DNA of 64,000 nt. Origin: Catellatospora sp. IY07-71. Lineage in GTDB: Bacteria; Actinomycetota; Actinomycetes; Mycobacteriales; Micromonosporaceae. Below the pieces are notes generated by a model. It had not been told where the DNA came from. It worked only from the letters and a program-made list of their open reading frames with translations, and ran no database searches. This document shows, piece by piece, positions 49,820 through 61,100 of the stretch; the stretch's first letter is position 1; every line of letters begins with the position of its first letter. The translations under genes were made by a program, and so were the position numbers. The stretch spans positions 6,569,001-6,633,000 of the forward strand of contig NZ_AP023360.1 in NCBI RefSeq assembly GCF_018326265.1, in the 5' to 3' direction.

Positions 49820-51925
49820 TCACGGCAGGGTCCACTTCTGGTTGGCGCCGCCGTTGCAGGTCCACAGGGTCACGATCGTGCCGTCGGCCGAACTGTTGCC
49901 CGACACGTCCAGGCACTTGCCCGACTGCGGGTTGCGCAGCGAACCGTCGGACTGCGCCGCCCAGTTCTGCGCCGCACCGCCCGTACACGTCCACAACTGG
50001 ATCTTCGTACCGTTCGCGGTCCCGCCGCCGTTGACGTCCAGGCACTTGCCCAGCGCCCGCAGCGTCGAACCCGACACCGTCCACGTCTGCCCGGCAGCCC
50101 CGTTACACGTGAAGAGCTGGATCTGCGTGCCGTCGGCCGACGAACCGTTGCGCACGTCCAGGCACTTGCCCGCCAGTCCCTTGATCGGACCGGTGCCGTT
50201 GGTGGCGGTGCCCTTGACCAGTACGAACTCGTCCACGTCGAAGAGGAAGCCACTCGGGCCGGTGAAGGTCAGGTACAGGTTCTGGGTGCTCGACGGAACG
50301 CCCGACAGGCTGGTGGTCACGTTCTGGAAGTTCGTCCAGCTGCCCGTGTTGGGCACGGTGACGCTGCCCAGCACGGTCCCGGTGACCGATCCGGTCCGGA
50401 CCTGGATCGTGCCGCCGGCGCCCGCGGACGCCACCCGGGCCCGGAACGAGGTGCTACCGGTCAGGTCGAGACCGTTGTACGCCGCCCAGTCCCCGGACTC
50501 GATGTTCCCCAGGACCTGGCCGCCGTTGGCACCCGACTTGGCCAGCGCCGAGACGCCGCCGGCGGAGGAGTACGACTCGGCCTGCCGGGTGATGTCGCCG
50601 GTGGGCGGGGTGCCGCCGAGGTCCTTGATCCGGATGTTGCGGTAGGAGACGTCGTCACCCGTGCCGTGGTTCTGGATGCCGATGTATCCGGCCATCGACC
50701 GGGCCGCGTTGGTGTTCGTGTAGTCGTTGATCTTCGAGCCGTTCAGGAACACCTGCAGCCGCTCGCCTTCGACGAGCAGTTCGAAGGTGTTCCACTCCCC
50801 CGGCGGGTTGAGTGCCGCGTCGCGGGCGGCGAGGTCGGCGGACTGCAGGCCGTAGATCGCGCCGGTGGTCCGGTCGGCGGAGTCGGTCGCGTCGATCTGG
50901 ACCTCGTAGCCGTTGTCCAGCGCCCCCTGCGGGGTGCTGCCGGCGGGGAACCCGATGACGACCCCCGAGTTGTCGTCGCCCGGCACCCGCCAGTCCAGCT
51001 TGAGCGAGTAGTTGACGTACTCGCGGGTGGTGTACCAGAGCATGCCCATGCCGCCCGACGAGGTGAGGGTGGCGTCGGAGTTGCCGAAGCTGCCGGGCCC
51101 GGTCTGCGACCAGCCCGTGGTCGAGCCGTTGTAGAGGGTGGTGTAGCCCGTCTCCGGGCGGCAGTCGGCCTTGGCCCGGCCGGCCGCGTAGCGGATGCCG
51201 CCCAGCAGGTGGCTGCGGAACGCCGTCTCGGAGTACGCCGACTGCGAGTGCCCGCCGCCGGTGTAGAAGGCCCGCCCGCCGTTGTAGGTCTTGCACCAGG
51301 CGTGCGGGTGGTCGGCGCCCATGGAGCCGCCCGAGTAGGAGGACTCGTCGACGGTGGCCAGCACCCGTGCGGTGGAGCGGGCGTTGGTCTGGTAGTTGTA
51401 CCACTCCTCGGTGCGCGTCCAGGTCTGCGGCAGGTGTGCCGTGGCCGGGTGCGCCCGGTTCTCGACCTTGATGTTGGCCTGCTGGATCGCCGGGTGAGAG
51501 GCGAAGTAGGCCCCGACGAGGTTGCCGTAGAACGGCCAGCTGTACTCGGTGTCGGCGGCGGCGTGCACGCCGACGAAGCCGCCGCCGGAGCCGATGTAGG
51601 ACTCGAACGCGGTCTGCTGGCTGGAGTTGAGGACGTCGCCGGTGGTGTTGAGGAAGACGACCGCCTCGTACTGGGCGAGGTTGCCGGTGGTGAAGGCGGC
51701 GGCGTCCTCGGTGGCGGTGACGGTGAAGCTGTTCGCCGCGCCGAGCGCCTGGATCGCCGAGATGCCGGCCGCGATCGAGTCGTGCCGGAAGCCGGCGGTC
51801 TTGGAGAAGACGAGCACGTCGTAGGGCGCGTCAGCGGCGCCGGCCGGGCCGGCCGGGACGGTGACGGCGAGGGCGGCGAGGACAGCGGTGGCCGCGCCGA
51901 GTGCCGGTCGCAGGAGTCTGTGCAT
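49820..51925 (-). CDS. Secreted ThuA + DUF1080 + CBM6-like + ricin lectin protein
   Basis: 701 residues. ATG 51925 follows AAGGAGAG and begins a signal peptide (~1-31). Residues ~35-255 are ThuA-like (VLVFSKTAGFRHDSI, GGGFVGVHAAADTEY, YTGGGHSQSAYSE). ~260-450 are a DUF1080/3-keto-disaccharide hydrolase-type jelly roll (GYTTLYNGSTTGWSQTG, WRVPGDDNSGVVIGF). A CBM6-like domain (RQAESYSSAGGV…) and a C-terminal ricin-B lectin follow. DUF1080 proteins act on 3-keto-glycosides. Its neighbour is a PQQ-type sugar dehydrogenase, so an extracellular oxidise-then-cleave route is plausible inference. Its lectin DNA is nearly duplicated in the neighbour. Confidence 0.92.
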   Translation of the reverse strand: MHRLLRPALGAATAVLAALAVTVPAGPAGAADAPYDVLVFSKTAGFRHDSIAAGISAIQALGAANSFTVTATEDAAAFTTGNLAQYEAVVFLNTTGDVLNSSQQTAFESYIGSGGGFVGVHAAADTEYSWPFYGNLVGAYFASHPAIQQANIKVENRAHPATAHLPQTWTRTEEWYNYQTNARSTARVLATVDESSYSGGSMGADHPHAWCKTYNGGRAFYTGGGHSQSAYSETAFRSHLLGGIRYAAGRAKADCRPETGYTTLYNGSTTGWSQTGPGSFGNSDATLTSSGGMGMLWYTTREYVNYSLKLDWRVPGDDNSGVVIGFPAGSTPQGALDNGYEVQIDATDSADRTTGAIYGLQSADLAARDAALNPPGEWNTFELLVEGERLQVFLNGSKINDYTNTNAARSMAGYIGIQNHGTGDDVSYRNIRIKDLGGTPPTGDITRQAESYSSAGGVSALAKSGANGGQVLGNIESGDWAAYNGLDLTGSTSFRARVASAGAGGTIQVRTGSVTGTVLGSVTVPNTGSWTNFQNVTTSLSGVPSSTQNLYLTFTGPSGFLFDVDEFVLVKGTATNGTGPIKGLAGKCLDVRNGSSADGTQIQLFTCNGAAGQTWTVSGSTLRALGKCLDVNGGGTANGTKIQLWTCTGGAAQNWAAQSDGSLRNPQSGKCLDVSGNSSADGTIVTLWTCNGGANQKWTLP
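49823..50190 (-). repeat. Near-identical ricin-lectin module, copy 1
   Basis: The lectin-coding segment of the ThuA protein matches that of the PQQ-type dehydrogenase (52003-52370) at the great majority of positions, including stretches without a silent difference. This is more than protein-level constraint would need and indicates recent duplication or gene conversion. Confidence 0.8.
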
Positions 51926-51999
51926 GGGAACTCTCCTTGGGATGAGAGGCGAGGCGGGCCCCTCACCTGCGCTCGTACGCCGGTGAGGGGCCCGTCGCG

Positions 52000-54870
52000 T
52001 CAGGGCAGGATCCACTTCTGGTTGGCGCCGCCGTTGCAGGTCCACAGGGCCACGATCGTGCCGTCGGCCGAGTTGTTACCGGACACGTCCAGGCACTTGC
52101 CCGACTGCGGGTTGCGAAGCGTCTGATCCGATGCCTGGTAGGTCCAGTTCTGCGCCGCGCCGCCGTTGCACGTCCACAACTGGATCTTCGTACCGTTCGC
52201 CGTCCCGCCACCGTTGACGTCCAGGCACTTGCCCAGCGCCCGCAGCGTCGAACCCGACACCGTCCACGTCTGCCCGGCAGCCCCGCTGCACGTGTAGATC
52301 TGGATCTGCGTCCCGTCGGCCGACGCACCGCCACGCACGTCCAGGCACTTGCCCGCCAGACCCTTGACCGGGCCGGTCCCCGCGGGAGCGGTACCGGTGG
52401 CCAGGGTGAACGAGTCGACGTCGTACAGGAACCCGGTGCCGGACCCGGCGAAGGTCAGGTACAGGGTGGTGGTGCCGGTCGGCGGGCTGCTGATCGTGCC
52501 GTTGACCGTGGTGAAGGTGTCCCACGAGCCGGTGACCGGCACGGTCGCCGAGCCGAGCACGGTGCCGGTGGCCGAGCCGGCCCGGATCTGGAGCGTGCCG
52601 CCGCTGCCCGCGGAGGAGACGCGGGCGCTGAACCCGGTCACGTTGTTGATCCGGTACGGCTGGAACGCGATCCAGTCCCCGTTGTGGATGTCGCCGACGG
52701 TCTTGCCACCCTCGGCGGCGCTCTTGTCGAAGGTGGCGATGCCGGACGAGGTCTTGAAGTGCTCGGCCTGGCGCTTGCGCGGCTGCAGGGTGTGCTGGGT
52801 GTGCGTGGTCAGGCCGCCGGCGTCGGTGTACTCGGCGTCGAAGACCCCGAAGATGTTGGCCGCGTCGTCGTGCTCGCCGTCGACGGGGACCGCGATCGTG
52901 CCGGTGCACCCGGTCTGGGACGTGATCTGGTGGCCGTGGCTGTCATGGCCGAGCACGTAGGTCATCTTGACCCTGCCGCAGTCGATCGAGGCGTCCTCCG
53001 GGTCGGTCGCCGTGATGCTGAACGACACGGTGTCGCCGAAGCCGAACAGCTGCCCGTTGGCGGGGCTGTTGATGGTCACGGTCGGCGCGGTGTTGCCGAC
53101 GCCGATCTGCACGCTCGCCGAACCGGTGGCGCCCTGCGGGTCCCGGACCGTCAGCGTGACGTTGTACGTGCCGTTGGCGGTGTAGGTCTTGCTCGGGTTG
53201 GCGGCCGTGGAGGTGGTGCCGTCGCCGAAGGCCCAGGAGTAGGTCAGCGCCCCGCCTTCGGGGTCCGACGATCCCGACGAGGAGAAGTTGACCGTCAGCG
53301 GGGCGGTGCCGGAGGTGCGGTCGGCGCTCGCCACGGCGGTCGGGGCCCGGTTGCCGCTGCCCACGTAGTCGAAGCGGTACAGGGCCGAGTTGGCGTCGCC
53401 GTTGTAGTAGCCGGTGCCGTAGTCGAGCACGTACAGCGCGCCGTCGGGCCCGAAGGCCATGTCCATGACCTGCTTGCCGATCCAGGGGAACGTCTCGATG
53501 GCGCCCCGGCTGCCGTCGGAGTTGACGTGGATCGGCTTGATCCAGCCCCGGCCGAACTCACCGGCGAAGAACTGGCCGTCGAAGCCCTGGGGGAACTTGG
53601 TGCTGGAGGACGAGGACGCGTCGTACCGGTAGACCGGGCCGCCCATCGGAGACTCCGAGCCGCTGCCGAACTCCGACGGGCTGCTGGCGTCGCCGGCGTA
53701 GCGGATCCAGGCCGTCTTGGCGGCGGGCAGGGTGGGCAGGCCGGTGTTGCGGAACGAGTTGTTGGTCGGGCCGCCGCCGCAGTTGTACTTCGATCCGGCG
53801 GTGTTGGACGCGAAGTCCCACTCGGCGTAGGTCTCGTTGGAGGTGTTGGTGCCGGTGCAGTACGGCCAGCCGTAGAAGCCCGGTCCGGTGACCCGGTTGA
53901 ACTCGACCTGCCCGCTGGGGCCCCGGCTGCTGGTGCTGCCGGCGTCCGGGCCGTAGTCGCCGACGTAGACCACGCCGGTGGCCTTGTCGACGCTGATCCG
54001 GAACGGGTTGCGGAAGCCCATCGCGTAGATCTCGGGACGGGTCCGGCTGTCGGAGTCGACGAACATGTTGCCGTCCGGAATCGAGTACGACCCGTTGGCG
54101 TTGACCTTGATGCGCAGGATCTTGCCGCGCAGGTCGTTGGTGTTGGCCGCGGAGCGCTGCGCGTCGTAGGCGGGATTGCGGTTGGTCCGCTCGTCGAGCG
54201 GGGAATAGCCGGCCGACTCGAACGGGTTGGTGTCGTCGCCGGTGGACAGGTACAGGTTGCCGGCGGCGTCGAAGTCGATGTCGCCGCCGGTGTGACAGCA
54301 CATGCCCCGGTCCGCGGCGACGTCCAGGATGTCGACCTTGCTCGCCTGGTTGACGGTGAAGTCGGAGTTGAGCGTGAACCGGGAGAGCCGGTTGACGCCC
54401 TGCCAGGCCGACCAGTTGCTGCCGGTGGACGGCGCGTCGCCGCTCGGCGTCGACAGCGGCGGCGCGTAGTACAGGTAGATGTGGCGGTTCGTGGCGAAGT
54501 TCGGGTCGACCCCGACGCCGTGCAGGCCCTCCTCGTCATGGGTGTAGACCGGGATGTTCCCGACGACGGAGGTGTTGCCGGCCGCGTCGGTGCGGCGCAG
54601 CGTGCCGTTGCGTGCCGTGTGCAGGACCGACCGGTCCGGCAGCACGGCCAGCGTCATCGGCTCACCCACCTCGGACACGCCTTTGGCGAGGGTAACCTGC
54701 TGGTAGTCGGTGCTGACGATGGTGTGCGCCTGCGCCGGCGCGGGGCCGCCGAGACCGGCGGGTCCCGCGGCGAGAATGGCGGTCGCGCCGGTCGCGGTCA
54801 GCAGCAGCGCTGAGCCTGCGGAGAACCATCGTCTGGTGCGGTGCGGGGGGAGGCCGTCCCTGATGGACAT
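52000..54870 (-). CDS. Secreted PQQ-type sugar dehydrogenase with PKD, CBM6-like and ricin domains
   Basis: 956 residues. ATG 54870 is preferred because AGGAAGG lies just upstream. After a signal peptide comes a ~430-residue six-bladed propeller of the soluble glucose/sorbosone dehydrogenase type (VGEPMTLAVLPDRSVLHTARNG, YTHDEEGLHGVGVDPNF, CCHTGGDIDFDAAGNLYLSTGDD, YAMGFRNPFRISVD), then a PKD domain (SGTAPLTVNFSSSGSSDPEGG), a further beta domain, a CBM6-like module and a C-terminal ricin-B lectin. It would oxidise sugars outside the cell if PQQ is present. A 25-bp palindrome lies ~70 bp upstream of its start. Confidence 0.93.
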   Translation of the reverse strand: MSIRDGLPPHRTRRWFSAGSALLLTATGATAILAAGPAGLGGPAPAQAHTIVSTDYQQVTLAKGVSEVGEPMTLAVLPDRSVLHTARNGTLRRTDAAGNTSVVGNIPVYTHDEEGLHGVGVDPNFATNRHIYLYYAPPLSTPSGDAPSTGSNWSAWQGVNRLSRFTLNSDFTVNQASKVDILDVAADRGMCCHTGGDIDFDAAGNLYLSTGDDTNPFESAGYSPLDERTNRNPAYDAQRSAANTNDLRGKILRIKVNANGSYSIPDGNMFVDSDSRTRPEIYAMGFRNPFRISVDKATGVVYVGDYGPDAGSTSSRGPSGQVEFNRVTGPGFYGWPYCTGTNTSNETYAEWDFASNTAGSKYNCGGGPTNNSFRNTGLPTLPAAKTAWIRYAGDASSPSEFGSGSESPMGGPVYRYDASSSSSTKFPQGFDGQFFAGEFGRGWIKPIHVNSDGSRGAIETFPWIGKQVMDMAFGPDGALYVLDYGTGYYNGDANSALYRFDYVGSGNRAPTAVASADRTSGTAPLTVNFSSSGSSDPEGGALTYSWAFGDGTTSTAANPSKTYTANGTYNVTLTVRDPQGATGSASVQIGVGNTAPTVTINSPANGQLFGFGDTVSFSITATDPEDASIDCGRVKMTYVLGHDSHGHQITSQTGCTGTIAVPVDGEHDDAANIFGVFDAEYTDAGGLTTHTQHTLQPRKRQAEHFKTSSGIATFDKSAAEGGKTVGDIHNGDWIAFQPYRINNVTGFSARVSSAGSGGTLQIRAGSATGTVLGSATVPVTGSWDTFTTVNGTISSPPTGTTTLYLTFAGSGTGFLYDVDSFTLATGTAPAGTGPVKGLAGKCLDVRGGASADGTQIQIYTCSGAAGQTWTVSGSTLRALGKCLDVNGGGTANGTKIQLWTCNGGAAQNWTYQASDQTLRNPQSGKCLDVSGNNSADGTIVALWTCNGGANQKWILP
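52003..52370 (-). repeat. Near-identical ricin-lectin module, copy 2
   Basis: Counterpart of 49823-50190; both lectins end in a …GANQKW-LP tail and share the segments GKCLDVNGGGTANGTKIQLW and GSTLRALGKC. Confidence 0.8.
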
Positions 54871-54938
54871 GAAGACCCTTCCTGACAAGTGATGGCCAGG
54901 CGGGCGCGAACCATCGCGCCGATGCCGTGGGGGTGCTG

Positions 54939-54963
54939 CCTGTCAGGTGCCGCACCTGACAGG
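54939..54963. promoter_or_regulatory. 25-bp perfect palindrome upstream of PQQ-type dehydrogenase
   Basis: CCTGTCAGGTGC and GCACCTGACAGG are perfect 12-bp arms around a single C. It lies in the 648-bp divergent gap, 69 bp from the dehydrogenase start. A related half (CACTTGTCAGG, minus strand) occurs next to the start codon. It is a likely operator. Confidence 0.7.
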
Positions 54964-55087
54964 TGGCGGCCTCTGACGGCGGATGGAGCCATCACAGATC
55001 GCCAGTCGATGGGTCCCGCGCCGCCGGTACGCCTCGACGAAAACTTGCCGATCCTGCCGATCCTGAGTCACGTGTCGCTTTAGGACG

Positions 55088-55101
55088 ACGTCATATGACG
55101 T
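55088..55101. promoter_or_regulatory. ACGTCATATGACGT palindrome
   Basis: Perfect 14-bp palindrome in the same gap. Its TATGACGT core resembles the TATGACRTCATA sites at 57449 and 63356, suggesting a shared regulator. Confidence 0.6.
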
Positions 55102-55124
55102 GTTATCAGGTAGTCGGCTCGGTC

Positions 55125-55142
55125 GATGTTATCGCTAACATC
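55125..55142. promoter_or_regulatory. LacI-type operator upstream of GH43 gene
   Basis: GATGTTA-TCGC-TAACATC has perfect 7-bp arms and the TGTTAnCGnTAACA pattern common for LacI-family regulators of sugar genes. A weaker second copy (TGTTATCGGTCACA) is at 55259-55272. Both are upstream of the GTG at 55519. Confidence 0.65.
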
Positions 55143-55258
55143 ACAGTTGTCAACCCACCCGCAGACATCGATCTCCGCCTGTTGATCGTCTTTCATGTGG
55201 ACGGTCTAGCTGACCTGCGCACACACGAAACCTTTTCGTCACATCTTGACTCAAGCTC

Positions 55259-55272
55259 TGTTATCGGTCACA
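55259..55272. promoter_or_regulatory. Weak second LacI-type half site
   Basis: TGTTATCGGTCACA matches the first half of the site at 55125-55142; the second half is degraded. It lies about 247 bp upstream of the GH43 start. Confidence 0.4.
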
Positions 55273-55518
55273 TTCGACTGACCGCGGGATGGTCGGCACC
55301 TTCATCCGCATCGGCTGGCAGGGCAACGATCGAGCACGTCAGGGTGGATCGGGCCAGGTGTGCGGCGTGCAGACGTCATACAGCGTGCTTCCGTTCTGCA
55401 GCAAAGTCGACCGCGAACGCGGATCCCCTCGCCGCCGCTCGCGCACGCGGCGACCAGATGCGCCGGGCACGCCGGGACGGGCGTCGCACCAGGTCGACGA
55501 CTTCCTCAAGGAGATCTC

Positions 55519-57357
55519 GTGACACATCCACCGATGCCGCGGACCGGCCGGAGCATGCGGGGGCTCGCCGCCGTCGCCGTCGGCCTGCTGCTCGCGCTCA
55601 CCATCGCGCCGGTCAGCGCCGGGGCGGACAACCCGATCGTGCAGACCATCTACACCGCCGATCCCGCCCCGCTGGTCCACAACGGCCGGGTATACCTGTA
55701 CACCGGCCACGACGAGGACGGCTCGACCTACTTCACGATGAAGGAGTGGCGAGTCTACTCCTCGGCCGACATGGTGAACTGGACCGACCACGGCGTGCCG
55801 ATGAGCCTGTCCACCTTCAGCTGGGCCAGCGCCGACGCGTGGGCCGGGCACGTGGCCTACCGCAACGGCAGGTTCTACTGGTACGTGCCGGTGAAGAACC
55901 GGGCGACCGGTGGCATGGCCATCGGCGTGGGCGTGTCCAGCAGCCCCACCGGCCCGTTCACCGACGCGCTCGGGCGGCCGCTGGTGGAGAACGGCGAGAT
56001 CGACCCTAACGTTTTCATCGACGACGACGGGCAGGCCTACCTGTACTGGGGCAACCCCCGCCTGTGGTACGTCCGGCTGAACTCCGACATGATCTCGTTC
56101 TCGGGCAGCCCGACCCAGATCCCGCTGACCACCGCCGGCTTCGGCACCCGCACCGGCAACACCAGCCGCCCGACCCTGTACGAGGAGGGTCCCTGGGTCT
56201 ACAAGCGCAACGGCCTGTACTACAACGTGTTCGCGGCCGAGTGCTGCTCGGAGTTCATCGGCTACTCGACGGCGCCCGGCCCGACCGGCCCGTGGACCTA
56301 CCGCGGGACCGTCATGCCGCGGCAGGGCAGCAGCTTCACCAACCACCCCGGCGTCATCGACTTCGCCGGTGGTTCGTACTTCTTCTACCACAACGGCGCC
56401 CTGCCCGGCGGCGGCGGTTACACCCGGTCGGTGGCCGTGGAGAAGTTCTCCTACAACAGCAACGGCACCATCCCGACGATCAACATGACGAGCTCCGGCG
56501 CGCCGCAGATCGGCACGCTGAACCCGTATGTGCGCCAGGAGGCCGAGACGATCGCGTGGGAGACGGGCGTCGAGACCGAACCCGCCAGCGAGGGCACCCT
56601 CAACGTCGGCTGGATCGACAACGGGGATTACATCAAGGTCAAGGGCGTCGCCTTCGGCACCGGCGCGTCGTCCTTCACCGCACGGGTCGCCTCGGCGGGC
56701 GCGGGCGGCAACATCGAGCTGCGGCTGGACAGCCTGACCGGCCCCGTGGCGGGCACCTGCGGGGTGGGCGGCACGGGCGGCTACCAGACCTGGGCGACGG
56801 TCACCTGCGGGGTCTCGGGGGCGACCGGCACCCGTGATCTGTATCTGCGGTTCACCGGCAGCGGCGGCGGCCTGTTCAACGTGAACTGGTGGCAGTTCGG
56901 CGGCGGCGTCTCCGGCGGCAACCAGCTGGCCAACGCCGACATGGAGGCCGGCACGACCGGGTGGGCCGTGTTCGGCAGCGGCACGCTGGCATCGAACACG
57001 TCCGTAGTGCACGGCGGCAGCAGGTCGCTGGCCATCACCGGCCGCACCGCCTCCTGGAACGGCATCCGCCAGGACGTCACCGCCAAGCTCGTCAACGGCA
57101 AGAGCTACACGACGAGCGTCTGGGTACGCACCCAGAGCGGGACGCCGTCGGCGAAGGTCACCCTCGCCCTGACCGCCAACGGCTCGACCTCTTACGTGCA
57201 GCTCACCCCCGCCGCGACGGTGAACTCGGGTGGATGGACCCAGCTGACCGGCACCGCGACCGTCTCCTGGACCGGGACGTTGTCGGGCGCGAGCCTCTAC
57301 GTGGAGACGGCAGCCGGGACCGACGGCTACTACCTCGACGACGCCTCGTTCCAGTAA
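55519..57357 (+). CDS. Secreted GH43 glycosidase with CBM6 and C-terminal CBM
   Basis: 612 residues from the GTG at 55519, preceded by AAGGAGATCTC. After a signal peptide (~1-36) is a five-bladed GH43 propeller: catalytic base Asp48 in TADPAPLVHNGRVYLYTG, EIDPNVFIDDDGQAYLYWG, and acid Glu in YEEGPWVYKRNGLYY. A CBM6-type domain (RQEAETIAWETG, NVGWIDNGDYIKV) and a CBM4_9-like jelly roll (NADMEAGTTGWAVFGSG) follow. It is probably an arabinofuranosidase or xylosidase acting on plant cell-wall glycans. It is divergent from the PQQ-type dehydrogenase; LacI-type sites precede it. Confidence 0.93.
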   Translation: MTHPPMPRTGRSMRGLAAVAVGLLLALTIAPVSAGADNPIVQTIYTADPAPLVHNGRVYLYTGHDEDGSTYFTMKEWRVYSSADMVNWTDHGVPMSLSTFSWASADAWAGHVAYRNGRFYWYVPVKNRATGGMAIGVGVSSSPTGPFTDALGRPLVENGEIDPNVFIDDDGQAYLYWGNPRLWYVRLNSDMISFSGSPTQIPLTTAGFGTRTGNTSRPTLYEEGPWVYKRNGLYYNVFAAECCSEFIGYSTAPGPTGPWTYRGTVMPRQGSSFTNHPGVIDFAGGSYFFYHNGALPGGGGYTRSVAVEKFSYNSNGTIPTINMTSSGAPQIGTLNPYVRQEAETIAWETGVETEPASEGTLNVGWIDNGDYIKVKGVAFGTGASSFTARVASAGAGGNIELRLDSLTGPVAGTCGVGGTGGYQTWATVTCGVSGATGTRDLYLRFTGSGGGLFNVNWWQFGGGVSGGNQLANADMEAGTTGWAVFGSGTLASNTSVVHGGSRSLAITGRTASWNGIRQDVTAKLVNGKSYTTSVWVRTQSGTPSAKVTLALTANGSTSYVQLTPAATVNSGGWTQLTGTATVSWTGTLSGASLYVETAAGTDGYYLDDASFQ

Positions 57358-57375
57358 GGCCCACCCAGGCCGGTG

Positions 57376-57394
57376 GCCGGCCGCGCGCCGGCCG
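57376..57394. terminator. Short GC hairpin after GH43 gene
   Basis: GGCCGGC-CGCGC-GCCGGCC forms a 7-bp stem 18 bp past the GH43 stop. Confidence 0.55.
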
Positions 57395-57448
57395 CCGGCC
57401 GTTCCTGTTCTGACGTCGGCGATCGACTGACGCGATGGTCGCAATTGC

Positions 57449-57466
57449 TATGACGTCATACGTGTG
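57449..57466. promoter_or_regulatory. Shared operator, copy upstream of beta-helix enzyme
   Basis: TATGACGTCATACGTGTG includes the 12-bp perfect palindrome TATGACGTCATA (57449-57460). It matches 63356-63373 at 16 of 18 positions. It lies 99 bp before the GTG at 57566. It looks like a GntR/FadR-type operator; the regulator is not in the window. Confidence 0.75.
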
Positions 57467-57472
57467 ATGTGA

Positions 57473-59965
<2,493 letters not shown>

Positions 59966-59993
59966 CCAGGTGGGAAAGGACGCGAAGCCGTCA

Positions 59994-60028
59994 GGGCAGG
60001 GTCGGCGCCGTGCGCGCCGGCCCTGCCC
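59994..60028. terminator. Bidirectional terminator
   Basis: GGGCAGGG (59994-60001) pairs with CCCTGCCC (60021-60028), with an inner GGCGC/GCGCC stem, between convergent genes ending at 59965 and 60111. Confidence 0.8.
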
Positions 60029-60110
60029 GTGTTCGCCGTGGCCTTCATCCGCGCCAGGTGTGCACTGCTCGCCGCGAAGGCCGGCCATCATGCCGACGGG
60101 GCCCGGGTGT

Positions 60111-61085
60111 TCACCCCGTCGCCTGCCACAGGCCGGTGGGCACCGTGGTGCGCATCGCCGCTGCCGCGGCCGCGACGTGCGCGGCCGATCCCATGCCGGT
60201 GACGACAGAGGTCACCGCCGGGTGACGGAGGGGAAACTGCAGGGCCGCGACGGGCAGCGTGACGTCGTGCGCCTGGCAGGTCTCGGCCAGCCGCCGTGCC
60301 CGCTGGAGCACCGGGTCGGGCGCGGGCGCGTAGTTGAAGTGCGCGCCGTCGGCCGGCCACGGCCTGGCGAGGATGCCGGAGTTGAAGGGCGCGGCGGCGA
60401 CCACGGCCACTCCCCTGCCGGCGCACTCGTCGAGCAGCTGCTCGCCCGACCGGTCGAGCAGCGTGTACCGGCCAGCCAGCATGACGACGTCGAGGTCGGT
60501 CTCACGCACCATGCGCAGGGGGGCCTGCCACTGGTTCATGCCCACGCCGACCGCGCCGATCACCCCCTGGTCGCGCAGCCTGATCAGAGCGGGAATGGCG
60601 TGGCTGACGGCTTCGTCGACGGCGTCGTCCGGGTCGTGGACGTAGACGACGTCGATGCGGTCGACGCCCAGCCGGGTGAGGCTCTCCTCAAGGCTCCGGC
60701 TGACTCCGTCGGCGCTGAAGTCCCATACCCGGATCAGGTCGTCGGCCACGGCGAAGCCGCCGGCGGCGAGATCGGAGCCGGTCGGCGCGGGGTGGGGCCG
60801 CAGCAGCCGGCCGACCTTGGTGGACAGGACGTACGCGTCGCGGGGCCGTTCGCGCAGCGCGTCGCCCAGCCGCAGTTCCGACAGGCCGAGCCCGTAGTGG
60901 GGCGCGGTGTCGAACAGGCGTATGCCCGCGTCCCAGGCGGCGCCGACGGCTCGCGCGGCGTCGAGGTCGGTCCTGGGGTGGCCCAGGTTGCCGATCCCGG
61001 AGGCGCCGAACCCGAGCGTGGTCACGTTCAGGCCGGTGCGGCCGAGCGGCCGGGTGGGCATGGCTGCCGGGGCTTGTGGAAACAC
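60111..61085 (-). CDS. Aldo/keto reductase, D-threo-aldose (L-fucose) dehydrogenase type
   Basis: 324 residues. A TIM-barrel AKR with catalytic tetrad Asp59, Tyr64, Lys90 and His150, and FDTAPHYGLGLSELRLGDAL, typical of the D-threo-aldose/L-fucose 1-dehydrogenase subgroup. It would oxidise an aldose such as L-fucose to its lactone. It is the last gene of a four-gene minus-strand set and fits the first step of oxidative 6-deoxyhexose catabolism. A second ATG (Met9) is an alternative start. Confidence 0.88.
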   Translation of the reverse strand: MFPQAPAAMPTRPLGRTGLNVTTLGFGASGIGNLGHPRTDLDAARAVGAAWDAGIRLFDTAPHYGLGLSELRLGDALRERPRDAYVLSTKVGRLLRPHPAPTGSDLAAGGFAVADDLIRVWDFSADGVSRSLEESLTRLGVDRIDVVYVHDPDDAVDEAVSHAIPALIRLRDQGVIGAVGVGMNQWQAPLRMVRETDLDVVMLAGRYTLLDRSGEQLLDECAGRGVAVVAAAPFNSGILARPWPADGAHFNYAPAPDPVLQRARRLAETCQAHDVTLPVAALQFPLRHPAVTSVVTGMGSAAHVAAAAAAMRTTVPTGLWQATG

Positions 61086-61100
61086 GGCGACTCCCGTCGG

